The notes under the pieces: model-generated
The model's input: the letters and a program-made list of their open reading frames with translations, nothing else
Databases searched by the model: none
What the model was told of the DNA's origin: nothing
Translations under genes and position numbers: made by a program
Shown here: piece after piece, positions 12,040 through 23,300 of the stretch
Numbering within the stretch: the stretch's first letter is position 1
How the letters are laid out: every line of letters begins with the position of its first letter
Source: Limnanthes douglasii subsp. nivea
Lineage: Eukaryota > Streptophyta > Magnoliopsida > Brassicales > Limnanthaceae
DNA: 64,000 bases
Assembly: GCA_036936605.1 (NCBI GenBank)
Contig: JAUPFV010000002.1
Span: 216,745,046-216,809,045, forward strand
Direction: 5' to 3'

Positions 12040-13520
12040 TAATATAAAAAACGAATATTTTTCATGAGCGTGAGATACAACCATACGCCCATTATCCCAG
12101 CCATCGAGCCGTTCTCGCACATGCACATGCACTCCAACATGAAGGAGGTTGTTTTGGAGCGGTGACATATGAAAAAATAGTTTTCATTTTTTGTTTGGTA
12201 AGATGACGATCACCATTGACGACGTGCACACCATTTTGGGACTTCCAGTTCGGGGTCCGCTTGCTATTTTTCTTGTTATATCGAACAAGTGTATGACCAT
12301 GGATGTGGGTGCTAATCAACTTTCGGTGGACGATGTATCGTTTGTGAAGGAGGTTGAGAAATGCAAGGGCATCGGTTTATGGTTTAAATGGCTCTAGAAT
12401 AGGTTTAGTGGGCCATAGTTCTACGACGACAACCCTGATCTCACTGATCGTATGGTACATGCGGCTGCACGCGCCTATATATTACATATGTTTGGCACCG
12501 TTCTATTCCCGGAAAAGAGTAACAAGTTCATTAATTTCAAGTATTTGTTTCTATTTCGCGATTTTGACGGAGAAGGGTGTCAGACGTTACTCTTCGGGTA
12601 TTGTCGCGCTTGCTTACTTGTATCACGATCTGGGTGAGGCCTTGCTTCACGAGACCAGGACTATGGCCGGATGTATCTGATTTTCTTGACATGTGGATAC
12701 AGGATCGTTTTTTTATGCTTCGCCCTGTAATTCGTTTCACTTACAATGAGTGTTAACCCACTATTGCAAGATAAATACAACTGAAGTTGTTTCTGACTCT
12801 CGGGCAAAGCTAAACCTTCGTATCACCGTCAACAACCTGTAGGAGACAAATGTAAGTTTTATTAAGATAATATTGTTTACAGTTTAACCTACTGCGATAG
12901 TTGAATAAGGTAGAACTTTTTTTATAGTTTATCGTGCGCTGTGTTGGTTAGTTTTAGTGTTATTTAAATGTGTTTGTGTATGTATTGGTTTGTATTGCAG
13001 GAACTGTTCGATCTTTATCGTGCAATACGCGATCATTTTTTGTTCGAAAGTATAACATGGTTTCGAGATGTCATCTGCGGTGTAGACATTTGTATACATA
13101 CTATCCGGAGCGGGTGTTGAGGAATTTTAGCCATGTCCAGAGGCTTATCTTGCATCCTTTGCTGCAGATGCAGTCAAAGTCGAGAAGAAAATCGAAGATG
13201 ATGACATATGCATTCGAGGAGGATAGTTGGATCGACCAGCGATTAAACTGTTTAGAGGAGGTTTTTAGGGGAGAGTTGATGAGAGACAATATAGAGTATT
13301 TTTGTACTCTTGATTACCTTCTACTCCATCAGAAGATTAGCTGGTTCAACCTCATCAACACAGCGATCTAATCGTCCAATGATTATGCGTACGAGGATCG
13401 GGAATGAGCTATCATTCGGTATTTGTGCGTCTTGATGCGTAAGATCTCGTTGTTTCCTGGAATTGGTGAGTTTGACCATGATTTTGACCGTTTAGCTGGG
13501 CATATGAAGAGGTAGTTACT
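12040..13520 (+). pseudogene. Plant mobile domain (PMD, MAIN-like) pseudogene in MULE B
   Basis: The plus strand carries the PMD pattern across several frames. MKEVVLER (next residue, normally Trp, is a stop) leads to FHFLFGKMTITIDDVHTILG, the family's most conserved block. Next comes RAYILHMFGTVLFPEKSNKF, then GIVALAYLYHDLGEAL in another frame, an intron-like gap, and PERVLRNFSHVQRLILHPL, matching the block before the C-terminal part of PMD. PMD proteins of the MAIN and MAIL1 type act in silencing and genome stability in plants, and transposon-borne copies are common. Four or more frame changes and stops make this copy inactive. An upstream exon may begin at ATG 11,285 or in 11,680-11,985. 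Sure of the family, unsure of exon limits. Confidence 0.75.
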
Positions 13521-13970
13521 TCTAGGATACTTTCTTAGACACTACGTCATTTGTTTCAGGTTGTATGATACTTTTACGATAATTTGATGATTTTGTGTTT
13601 GTTATTTTCGTATGATACTTTATCACTATTGTCAGATATTTTGATGATTTAGTGGTTGTATGATACTTTATCATCGTTGTTAGATGTTTTAATATATCTT
13701 TTGGTATCTTGTTAGTTTTATTTTGGTATCTTTTTTACGATTGTTGTTACCTTTCGTACCATCATTACTGAATAAATAAGCGTAAAAAAAATTCTTCTAA
13801 AATCAGGTATAACAACTAAATACTACCTTAAGGCTAAGAAAAAGTAGAATATAAGTCATAAAAATTAAAACAACATCAAAAAAAAAACATAAACTAAAAC
13901 AATAACTAAGGAAAAAATAAACTGAAACAATAATTTTATTTTTTTTGCAATAACTCATAGTCTAAAACAT
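13521..13970. other. AT-rich spacer inside MULE B
   Basis: Contains a loose repeat of GTATGATACTTTATCA type (13,560-13,680) and A-rich sequence. No coding region recognised. Confidence 0.4.
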
Positions 13971-14387
13971 TTATCTATCGGGCCAGTTCCATTTCATCAA
14001 AAAAATTTCTTTTTTTGCAATCTGGTAGTCATGTATTTCCCCTTCCTTGATGGTAACAATGTCGGAATGGACATGATCCAGCCGATCCTTCGTTATAGTA
14101 TCCGTGAGTTGGCAGTTGAACAGGTTAAACGCAACATGACGTTCCAAGTTGTTGAGGTCGAAAAAACTGATGTACACGGGATTTTTTTATAACGTATCAC
14201 CGAGTTTTAACCTCATCCAAACGCCTTGAAATCTTAGGCGGCTAGACGTTATCCCTACCATATAGAAAATACATCTGGATAATATTACCTCCCAGTAGTG
14301 TTTACCCCATTCTTGCTCGTATGCTTTACCAACTTTGATTGATGCTTTCATCAGATATTGATAATCCAACTCAGTCCCTTCAGACAT
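13971..14387 (-). pseudogene. Unidentified ORFs in MULE B, minus strand
   Basis: Two adjacent minus-strand frames, 14,387-14,187 (66 codons, starts MSEGTELDYQYLMKASIKVG) and 14,177-13,971 (68 codons, contains FFDLNNLERHVAFNLFNCQ), are separated by 9 bp and a frame change. Their composition looks protein-like and together they could be one exon of about 135 codons. I recognise no family. They lie downstream of, and on the same strand as, the OTU-like gene, so they may be its 3' part or a separate cargo gene. Confidence 0.4.
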
Positions 14388-14784
14388 CTTTGTAGAATTT
14401 ATTTGTAGTTTATCTATTAATGGTTGCAGAGTGTTTATTTATTGAACATTTTGTCTTTAGATAACATAATCCAAGTAGACCAATCCATACATGACACATG
14501 TCACGTATTAGATAATGATAATGTAATCCAACTAGACAAATCAATACGCGATACATGTAAGATAAGGATAAGGATGCATTTTACGCACCTATTTGAAGCT
14601 TCTCATTATTGTTGTTTTAGTTTAAGGTTACTTTGACTATTGTTTCGAACGCTACCGTTATTATGATATGGAACACTACCTTCGTTTCTAGTAGAACATT
14701 AAAAGATTTTTAATGAATACAAAATTTCTATAAAATATAAATATATTGAATAAATATAATTTACAGATTAAAAAATAAAATAAA

Positions 14785-14825
14785 ATACAACTTCATGGAG
14801 TAATACATAATTTTTTTTTATAAAT
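14785..14825 (-). repeat. Internal inverted copy of the MULE B subterminal sequence
   Basis: AACTTCATGGAGTAAT followed by an A/T run matches the complement of ATTACTCCACGAAGTT at 10,708-10,725. It is in the orientation a right-hand end would have. Confidence 0.4.
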
Positions 14826-14879
14826 ATTAAAGTAATTTGCAAATGTAAATGAAAAAAAATGAAAACATCCGGCCTACTC

Positions 14880-15120
14880 TATTGCCGCCACACAATGGCA
14901 GAATGGAAGGACATTTTGCTGTTGGGTGGCGGCAATAGGCCAAACCCTTAAGACACTATTTTTTTAGTACCTTATGCCATACAAATGGCATGGTGGCACC
15001 ATCCCACGCCCTTTTACGATGTGAGATGGATCGGCACGCCAGCGGTTGGGTGACAAAATCGCACGCCAACGGTTGGCGTGGGCATCAACAAATTTTCCAT
15101 TTACGTGGCGAATTGCCTAT
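14880..15120. repeat. MULE B motif array (TGGCG / CGCCA), middle block
   Basis: GC-rich block with GCCGCCACACAATGGCA, ACGCCAGCGGTTGG, ACGCCAACGGTTGGCGTGGG and ACGTGGCGAATT. Copies occur in both directions. It lies between the two groups of minus-strand ORFs. Confidence 0.55.
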
Positions 15121-15553
15121 AATATTTTTGGTGTCCAAAAAATCATAATGACTCTTTAAACATGCATGGATGAGAGCTCTAGCAAGTCTAATGATTCGTT
15201 AATACAAAATTAAAATAGTTTACAACACAAAAACACGAAACAACAACTTAATCCATTTTGAATATAATATTATAACACATATTCAATTAAAAGTCTTTTG
15301 TTAAGTCAACGTATGAGTTCCTCACATTCTACAGAAAGTGTCGGCGTGAGATTTTGTAGTCTTGAAAATACGTGAACTTTATCTAACATGGGGATCGACC
15401 AAGAAATGACGTCTTCTCTAGATGTGCGCATCCACGTTGGATCTACAGTCGGTAAAGATGATCCTGGAACCAAATCGACCTACAGTTTGACATTTAAACT
15501 TAGTTTAGAATTTCGATAATAAAGAACTAAATGCATCTAAATTAAAAAATTAT

Positions 15554-16620
15554 TTACTTACGTGAAGAAAATGGTTTGTATTCACGAATACGACACCGAT
15601 CTCCTTTATAGAACCATCCTTCAGTGGTGCATTTTTCACCAATAAGTAAGTCGTACATCCACCGGGAGCTAGGCAATAGAAAACACAATTTAATGTCATC
15701 GCGACTAGTTTTCTTTATCGATTTCGCTTTCATCATCGTAATATGCAACACGTTTATAAAACTATAGATTACTCTTTAGCTCATGAACCATGGCTTATCT
15801 AACCATTTGCCATCAACTTTCGTACCCGACCATACCATGCGTGATGACTCTAAAACCACATTTATCGTCGGGCATAACATTTATAATTCGGCTTACGAAA
15901 GGACCCATAAATTGAGGTATGTCTTTCGAATATCTGGATTCTAGCACATATAGTGGTAATGTTAATCGACACATCCGAAGTTCCCAAACCGATACATGAA
16001 ACCCGTTTTTGTTTTTTTTTTGCGGTTTTGCTCCGGAATTAGTAAGAGTGTTTGCGGCAACTGTTTGTGCGGTGCTACCAAAAGTATCAACCGGCGTTAC
16101 CAAACTCGCAGCGGGTGTTACCATTTTTAGAGTTTTGGCACTATCGTGAGACTCGATCATTTCTTATTCCGCGTATTCGTGATATGAAGGATCTGTTTTC
16201 GTAGAATAATCTTGTTAGAGTTTGCTAAATTTACCCCAACCATGGCCGCGTCCACGACCACGACCACCGGCACATCCGAGAGTTCTACCACGGGTTTTAA
16301 CCTTTTTGAAGGGTTCACAAAAGAGTGTCGTCGATGAATCCAAAATTTGTTGAAATTTTTTTAACCAATGAATTCGTTTGTAAACATCAAACTCTTCAAG
16401 TTTCGCATTTAGATTTGTAAGATTAAATTTCACGTCTTCTTTGCCGGTGAGTTTAACTCGCGAAACGATGTCTAGTCTCTTCCAATTCTCGTCTATAATC
16501 CGAGTAGGTACATTACCATCCGCTCTTCGGTCATCGAGTGTAAGCTATACTCGTCATGCGTGGTGAAATGGTGAGTGTAGTCCGAAACAAACGAAATTTC
16601 GCATTGGGTAACCTCCTGCG
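15554..16620 (-). pseudogene. MULE B transposase C-terminus joined to an OTU-like cysteine protease domain
   Basis: On the minus strand RIIDENWKRLDIVSRVKL and the following YKRIHWLKKFQQILDSSTTL with KVKTRGRTLGC match the C-terminal tail of FAR1/MULE-type transposases, after the SWIM zinc finger. A Gly-Arg stretch (GGRGRGRGHGWGK) follows. Downstream, IPQFMGPFVSRIINVMPDD and KCGFRVITHGMVGYES match the start of OTU-like domains found fused to plant MULE transposases; the expected catalytic Cys is in KCGFR, preceded by Asp. The next frame (15,751-15,554) would hold the middle of that domain, but the His part is not recognised. The DDE core is absent because sequence ends at the motif block near 16,720. 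Frame changes occur between the three parts. Confidence 0.6.
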
Positions 16621-16719
16621 ATATTTAAGAAGTAGAAAATTCAATTAAACTGGGATTCCAAATTCGTCTAACCTGTTTCGCCACGTGTATGGTGTATCAA
16701 CCCATCCGGACGCGATCTG

Positions 16720-16870
16720 GCGGCGTACACAAACACCCTCACGTTGCACGTGTGACATATACATAGGTGAATACGCCATCATGTGGCGTTGGGCTTAGTC
16801 TCTATGCCGCACGAGTTGACGAATAACACTAGTTCGGCGCTAACGTGTGGCGAAGAACACAAAATACGAG
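16720..16870. repeat. MULE B motif array (TGGCGT), right block
   Basis: Contains CTGGCGGCGTACAC, ATACGCCATCATGTGGCGTT, ATGCCGCACG, TTCGGCGC and ACGTGTGGCGAAG, a short GC-rich island before the right end of the element. It mirrors the left block. Confidence 0.6.
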
Positions 16871-17103
16871 TTTTTTTTAAAAAATTAGTTTTTTCGCAAA
16901 AGTAAGATGGGAAAGCAATGTACCTCCTCAACAACCATGCTGATCTGTAGGAGAACTGGTTCCGACTCTATTTCGGTAATAAGATGAATTATGGTTTGAT
17001 AGTTGAAATTGTGTTTGCAACTATATGAAGTAGTTTGGAGTCTTCAATAGTATGAATCGTAATTAGAAAGATTTTTAGAGTTTTTTTTACCTAATAACAG
17101 TTT

Positions 17104-17167
17104 TGTAAATATTAAAAAAAAAAGGACGACTTCAAAAAATATTTTCAACTTTCTTATAGCAATTCCT
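17104..17167 (-). repeat. MULE B right terminal inverted repeat
   Basis: Complement of the left repeat; the outermost bases read AGCAATTCCT on the plus strand. The 9-bp flank following it nearly repeats the 9 bp before the left end. Confidence 0.75.
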
Positions 17168-17399
17168 TAAATTTCTACCATTTTTAATATAACAATTAAT
17201 CGGATAATCCTGCAATCCACCAAACACACTCTAATAAATATAGCCCACTGCCGAAAGTATCTCTTTTGTAGACTCAGGTCGCTAGTACATCGTATGTCAT
17301 CGCCTCACACGCTTTCTAGTCAATCTGCAGAAACCATTTAAATATATTACAGTACCCAAGCCCTACAAAATCAGAAAGGGGAAAATAATATTCCTGAGG
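17168..17399 (+). promoter_or_regulatory. Short upstream region of the XS gene, bounded by MULE B
   Basis: Only 232 bp separate the end of MULE B from the start codon. An AT-rich TTTAAATATATTAC (17,337-17,350) could serve as a TATA element, which would leave a short leader. Any further control sequence must lie inside the transposon or in introns. Confidence 0.35.
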
Positions 17400-20300
17400 A
17401 TGGCTGGTGGCAACCAACACCAGAAACCCTTGGCCCAAAAACCTCCGTCTTCCTCCGCCGCTGCCGCAAACGCCGCCGTGTCATCGCCGTTCTCCAATCG
17501 CAAGTCCCGATGGGGTTCAAATAACGATAAAAACAGCAGTAGTAACAACAGAATCAACAGTAACTCGACAGCGGGGGATCCGAAATCATCGAGACCGAAT
17601 CCATCTCCAAAGCTTAATCCGTCACCGAAACCTGACTCGAATTCTCATTCTGGACCGGGTCCGATCCATCACCATGCCAATGGACCCCCTCGGTTTCCCT
17701 TCCCCGATCCGGCTGCTCTTGGCCCACCGCCACCGCCGGCGTATGGATTCCACATGCTGGAGCGCCGCTCGATCGTCATGGCCGACGGCAGCGTTCGATC
17801 TTACTTCGCTCTCCCTCCGGATTACCAGGACTTCGGGCCAATGCCGCCTCGACCAGTTGATTTAGCTGGAAACCGGTTTCTAGGACCGGAATTTACCGGC
17901 GGTCCACCGCGGTTCCCTCCTCCAATGAGCCCACAAGGGTTTCGTGATAACCGGGAGCATCGAAACGGGCCTGATGGGCAGATGAAAAGAAAACACCCAG
18001 GCGAGGAGCCACTGGACAGGAGGGACGAGGCAGATGACCTAATGAGGCAAAGACATCAGTTTATGCAATATGCGAATCCTAATGGGCATCCAATGAGGCC
18101 TGATCGGTTTATGGCGGGGACTAGTAGCTCCTTTAGGAGGGATATGGTCGAAGAAAGGAGACCACCCAAGTATGGGAGGATCGACGGTGGGGGATACAAT
18201 GGTGGTACAGCGGCTTCTAAGCATCTCGAGGTGGACCAGGCCGCACTAAAGAAAGCCTTTATGCAATTCGTTAAGACAATCTATGCAAATCAGGCACAGA
18301 GGAAGAATTTCTTGGAGGATGGAAAGCAAGGGCGGCTCCAATGTATTGCTTGTGGCAGGTTTGATGAACTTGGCCTGTGTTTTATGCTTCAGTTATATCG
18401 AACAACTCTTTTGCTTCTATTAAGAGTCATAGTGTTTTTATTTTCGCTCTTTTGTTGTACGTGAAAAGCTAACCTGAAAGAAGAATGGCACAATTACTCA
18501 AACTTAAGAACATAATGCTAGGATATTCAGGTGTCCGTGTTGAGCTCATTTGTGTTGTTCTGAGCTTCTAACTGCTATGGAATGCGGACTTCAACTACAT
18601 GTGTTTTAGTACAACTCCAATATGCATGAAAGTTAGTTGTAGGTTGTGGTTTTGCGATGAAAGCATGCTTGTTATAACTTTAAGTAGAATGGGTAAAGCG
18701 GATAAGTTCATATCTATTATGGCTTCACTTTTCTTGACTGTTTCGTCAAGCTTAATTACTTTCCTTTCTTTAATTTTGTTGGTGTTTTTAAGGTGGATGG
18801 TGGAAGTTTATATTATTTCCTAGCTTAGACTATAGTGTCTAGAATTGCAGCTATGCATATAGTGGGCAAACTCATTCATTTATTATTAGCATAGTTGTTT
18901 GTGCTGTGAACTTGTGATCAATTCATTGCTAGTTGATTCTAGAAGCGCTAAAATGGTGGTATATCACTTCTTACTTGAAGCTACTACTAGTTAAGATTAG
19001 ATTCCTTCTCTATATTTTGCTAAATTTATTTCAAGGAGCCTCAAATCTTACCTCCTTTCTATCATGTCTATCATGCTATATTGCTCTAGTTCTATTTATT
19101 TTTCCTGCAGTACAAAGTTCAAAAATTGACGAAGTACTAGAATCGGTGCTTTGAATTTATTTGGACTGTACTGAGTGTTGATTTGTGATATATTAAAAGT
19201 AGTCTACTAGCTTTTGGTATTAACTAGAATCCTTAGTTAAAATATGAATAAGTTCCTATCAAGGTAGGCATCTGGCTTTCGTATAATATGTTATCCGATA
19301 TTATGGAATATGGATATCTCTTCAAGCATGTAGGATCTGAGAATATGCCTGCACAAGTTGTTCGATAGATCATAGAGTACTTGGATAATTGTGAATGAAT
19401 GCTTCCAAAATAGACCACGTTGGGAACCTCTTTAAAACGTTGTAGTCAACCCCGTTACAGTTAAATAGTATATACTAGTGATAACTACTCTGGGAATCAA
19501 TATATCCATCTAGTCACATAGTTGTTTATAGGGCATAGGGATCTCTGGAGATATGTGGCAGCGAATAGGGCACTATCTTATATATGGTAATATAAATATT
19601 GATAATACCTAGATAGTATTTATTTTTTAATAAAAATAACTCAAAAATTAGGATACAATCCAAACTCTTAGAAAGTATTCAAAAAATTACTAGAAAAGCA
19701 ACTCAAATGAGTTATAAACAATAAAATTTTATTTAAAAAATTACAATATTAAAAATCAGTTCAAAAATTTAAATTAAGTATGCAGCTTTAAAATCAGGTT
19801 GATAATTAAACTTTAGAATTCAGTCGAACAATATGGGTCCGGGGTTTTGGTGGAGTTCTCAGTTTGGCCTAGAAAATTTATGGACAGAGCTATATAGCAG
19901 TGCTAAAACACTGACCTATAGCCCAGTAAGCGCAAAGAACGTGAGCTGTATTAAGCCAATAGTGTAATGTTTTATTAATTATTACACAAAGATTACAATA
20001 TACTAAGTAGGGTATATTCGAAGGGTGCGTTGGTCAATAACTGTGGGCTGTTAGAAGGCTCTTGGATTGATTAGTAAGTCATTAGATATACTTTGGAAGA
20101 CCTCAGTAAAACCGGGGAACCCTGCTACATTATACCGTCCCCAGAAACCAACATACTCGGTGGCTGCACTCACAAATGCTCACTCCATCAAAGCTTGCCC
20201 ATCCCAGCTCTTAGTCCTTCTTTGACCCAGCTCATGGGAACCAATAATTGTAGTAAGGCCTATAAGTGCATCTTCCGTAGGTTGCCCTTCCCATTGGAAG

Positions 20301-23300
20301 CTGCACTCTGGGCTCACACCGGCCGGCAAGTTCCAGCTATCAGGTCACACCCTCTGCAGATAGCCCTCTTTTTTTGATGCAAAAACCGGCTTATAAGGGG
20401 GAAGAAAACTCCAGCTTGAGTGTTACAAGAAATTCTCGTGCCTCTTCAATGTGGTGGACTCTAACAGATAGTGATATTTGTCCTTAAGTACTTTTATTGT
20501 CTCGTGTGTGTGTGGGCTGTTACATGGATTATAAATTAGGTGGATTTAGTTTTTTCAAGAGCATACAACAGTAATAGGGCTGCACAACTGGATTTCTTTG
20601 GATGTAGTTATCCCTGGTTTTAAGACATGTGTCTTTTAGTCTTGATTGCCTCTTATTATATTGCTAGTCTTTTGTCTGGATAATAACTAAGATGCCAAGG
20701 AAGATATGATGGAGTCGCTTCCAAGATGGTGTCTTGTCTACTATTCAAGAATGTGTTGCACAGTTTAAACTTTATACTCAAAAATTGCAAATAAATTGTT
20801 CCTATTCTTGTAGAAGATTTAGGATCCCTCTTCGTGCTTCGTGGGCCCTTGTGTATTCTCAACTTCTTTCATGAGAAAGTTAATTATTTAGGAGGGTTGC
20901 TTGTATATCTTTTACATTTGGACATCAATTTTCCTTCATCAAGTGCACCTGGGCAATTAATAACTTCTTCCTTTTATTGTCTTCTGCTGGTCCATGTATA
21001 ACCAGATCAGAGCCTAAGTTTAGAGTCATTTATATTGCTTGAGATAGCTATAAGTACATGGCTCGTGAGACCTCTGCACTATAAGTATTTACATTAAATA
21101 TCCTTGTGCTGTGCTAGAGAAACCTCCTCAACGTGCATCTCTTTGAACTAATGCTAAGGCTTATGTTAAACTAGTATCTGTGAACAACGCTCTAGTATAA
21201 AGTAGATGATTACTTATTGGTGGAGATCGAATCATCTATAATAACTTCATATTCTTGTAAATCATGTTCATCTTAGGCATGCTTTGCTGTTTGTTTAATA
21301 GTTTTTATTTAATTGATTATAATATATGATCACTTTGGCTATTTAGTACATAGTTTAATTCTTTAAATACAGTGGTTTACCCTCGATTGGGCATATAGCA
21401 TCTTAATTATCCGTCACAGTTGATAGTTTAGATATTGCTTTGTTTGGAAGGTAAATCTAAATTAGCTCTTTCAACTCCCTTATATGTATAACCGCAGGTC
21501 TTCTAAAGACTTTCCGGATATGCATAATCTCATAATGCATGCTTACAACTCAGAAAATGCTGACTTGCGTGTGGATCACTTAGCCCTGCACAAAGCACTT
21601 TGTGTATTAATGGGATGGAGTTATGCAAAGCCCCCAGATAATTCAAAGATCTATCAGCTTTTGCCTGCGGACGAAGCATCGGCAAATCAAGATGATCTGA
21701 TCATGTGGCCACCTATGGTGATAATATGTAATACGAAAACAGGAAAAGGGAAAGATGGGCGCATGGAAGGTTATGGAAACAAATTGATGGATAACAAAGT
21801 TCGAGGTATACAATCTTTCCTCCTTTTTCTTACATCTTCGTACTGTTGCAGTGCAGTCTACGAAGTTTGGTGCATGCTTTTGTCTTATTGGTTGTCCCTT
21901 AGAATCATGTACCATCTTCATTCTTTATTAGACCCATGTTTTTGCGCATACTGTGTGGGTTTGCTATTGCCAAAATTGAAGTAAGATATAGCTATAACAG
22001 GTAAAATACAATTTGTGGGGAGAATGAGTTATTTGGGGAAGGAGCATGCTATTACATCCAACTTTTACAGCAAATTTGATGTCTCGCTGTTTTAGCTATG
22101 TTTAGAATGCCATTGCCATCCTTTCAAATCTTTCAATCTTGATGCCTTGGAGCTATAAGACTACTTTAAGTCAGTGGCAAGTAGCAATTTATTTAGTGAA
22201 TTTTTCTTAGTCAAAGCAACGCTTCTGTTGCGTGAGTAGACACAGTTAGGATTTGTTTGATCAATTGTCTATTTCATGATCAAACATCTTGAAGCTGTTC
22301 TGTTTAGTCCTCTATGCCCTAATCTTTGGCCTATTCACTGTTTTCATCACCCCTTCGTAGGAAATGGTCTTCATTATCACAATCACATGAGGTTTTTGTT
22401 TGTTTGTTAAAGTTATATAGTAAATGGTGCTTGTTTATCTTGCTTCTGAAGTCGGGCTTTTCTTAGTTGCGTAATTTTATGATTTTATGATATCTGAACT
22501 CATTGTTCAGAAATTAGTCAGCTTCCTACTCTAGTAAGCAATTTGAGCCTACCCTAGTCATTGATTTAATGCACAATTTTGTGTTCGTGTGTCATTATGT
22601 CAAACTCCAATACTATCACTTCTGCCGGACAGCCAGTGAAAGCAAAATTTCTCTCAATGAATTTCAATCAGTGAATCTTGTTGGTTTGATGAGGTTAAGT
22701 CTGGTTGTGTCCCTGGTTCTCTAATTGATGTGTTCTTAGGAATATTAAACTTATGGGTGTCATGCAATGATGTGTAGAAGTCATTTTTATTATTATAAAT
22801 AATTAGTCTCTATTGTAAAGGCCAGTATTAGACCCTTTAGATAACTTTAGATGGGCATACTATGATGCGAACAGACTTCATTATTGTTTGACGTGTAGTC
22901 ATCCTCATAGTAGGCCAAGATTGTAAGGTTGAGCTTGAAGCTAATTTTATATTTTTATAAAAAACCAAGGAACTGAGGGGCACGTGCAGGATTGAAGGAG
23001 CAGGGCAACTGTTAGATTTGCAAACGATTCTCAGACATGCTTCTATTTTATTGCTTAAACCCAAAAGGGCCTCTAAATTAATGGATTTCTGGAAGTACTT
23101 AGATGATCAGGAGATTTCATAGTATCTGATAAGCATATACCTCAGATGGCCTCCTCTCACCGTTCTATAACTTTTAAGTAGAAATGGAAGCGCGAGACTT
23201 CTAATAATATTATTCCACTACCACGATTTGCCATCTGTCTGTAGGTTTAGGACTGACTAAGTTGCTTAGCTTCTGTGATATGTGTGAACCTGAATCTTTT

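Larger units (their letters stand above)
10649..17167. mobile_element. MULE B, complete element with TIRs and 9-bp target duplication
   Basis: The left end begins AGGAATTGCTAAAAAAGAAG. The complement of the right end begins AGGAATTGCTATAAGAAAG. The two arms stay alignable for about 60 bp (shared blocks GAAAATATTT, GAAGTCG and a T-run). Flanks are TAAATTTTT (10,640-10,648) and TAAATTTCT (17,168-17,176), 8 of 9 identical, as expected for Mutator-like insertion. Inside are a plant-mobile-domain pseudogene (plus), unidentified minus-strand ORFs, and a minus-strand transposase C-terminus joined to an OTU-like domain. The catalytic core of the transposase is missing, so the element could not move by itself. 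Its right end lies 233 bp upstream of the XS gene start codon. Confidence 0.8.

Noticed and set aside
17407..17865. 152-codon frame overlapping exon 1 of the XS gene
   Set aside because: Out-of-frame shadow of a GC-rich exon, no domain, and the frame does not continue across the splice site.
20093..20377. 94-codon frame inside intron 1
   Set aside because: No domain, no splice support, and composition like surrounding intron DNA.
20080..20420. tRNA-derived SINE in intron 1
   Set aside because: No A-box and B-box pair could be found.
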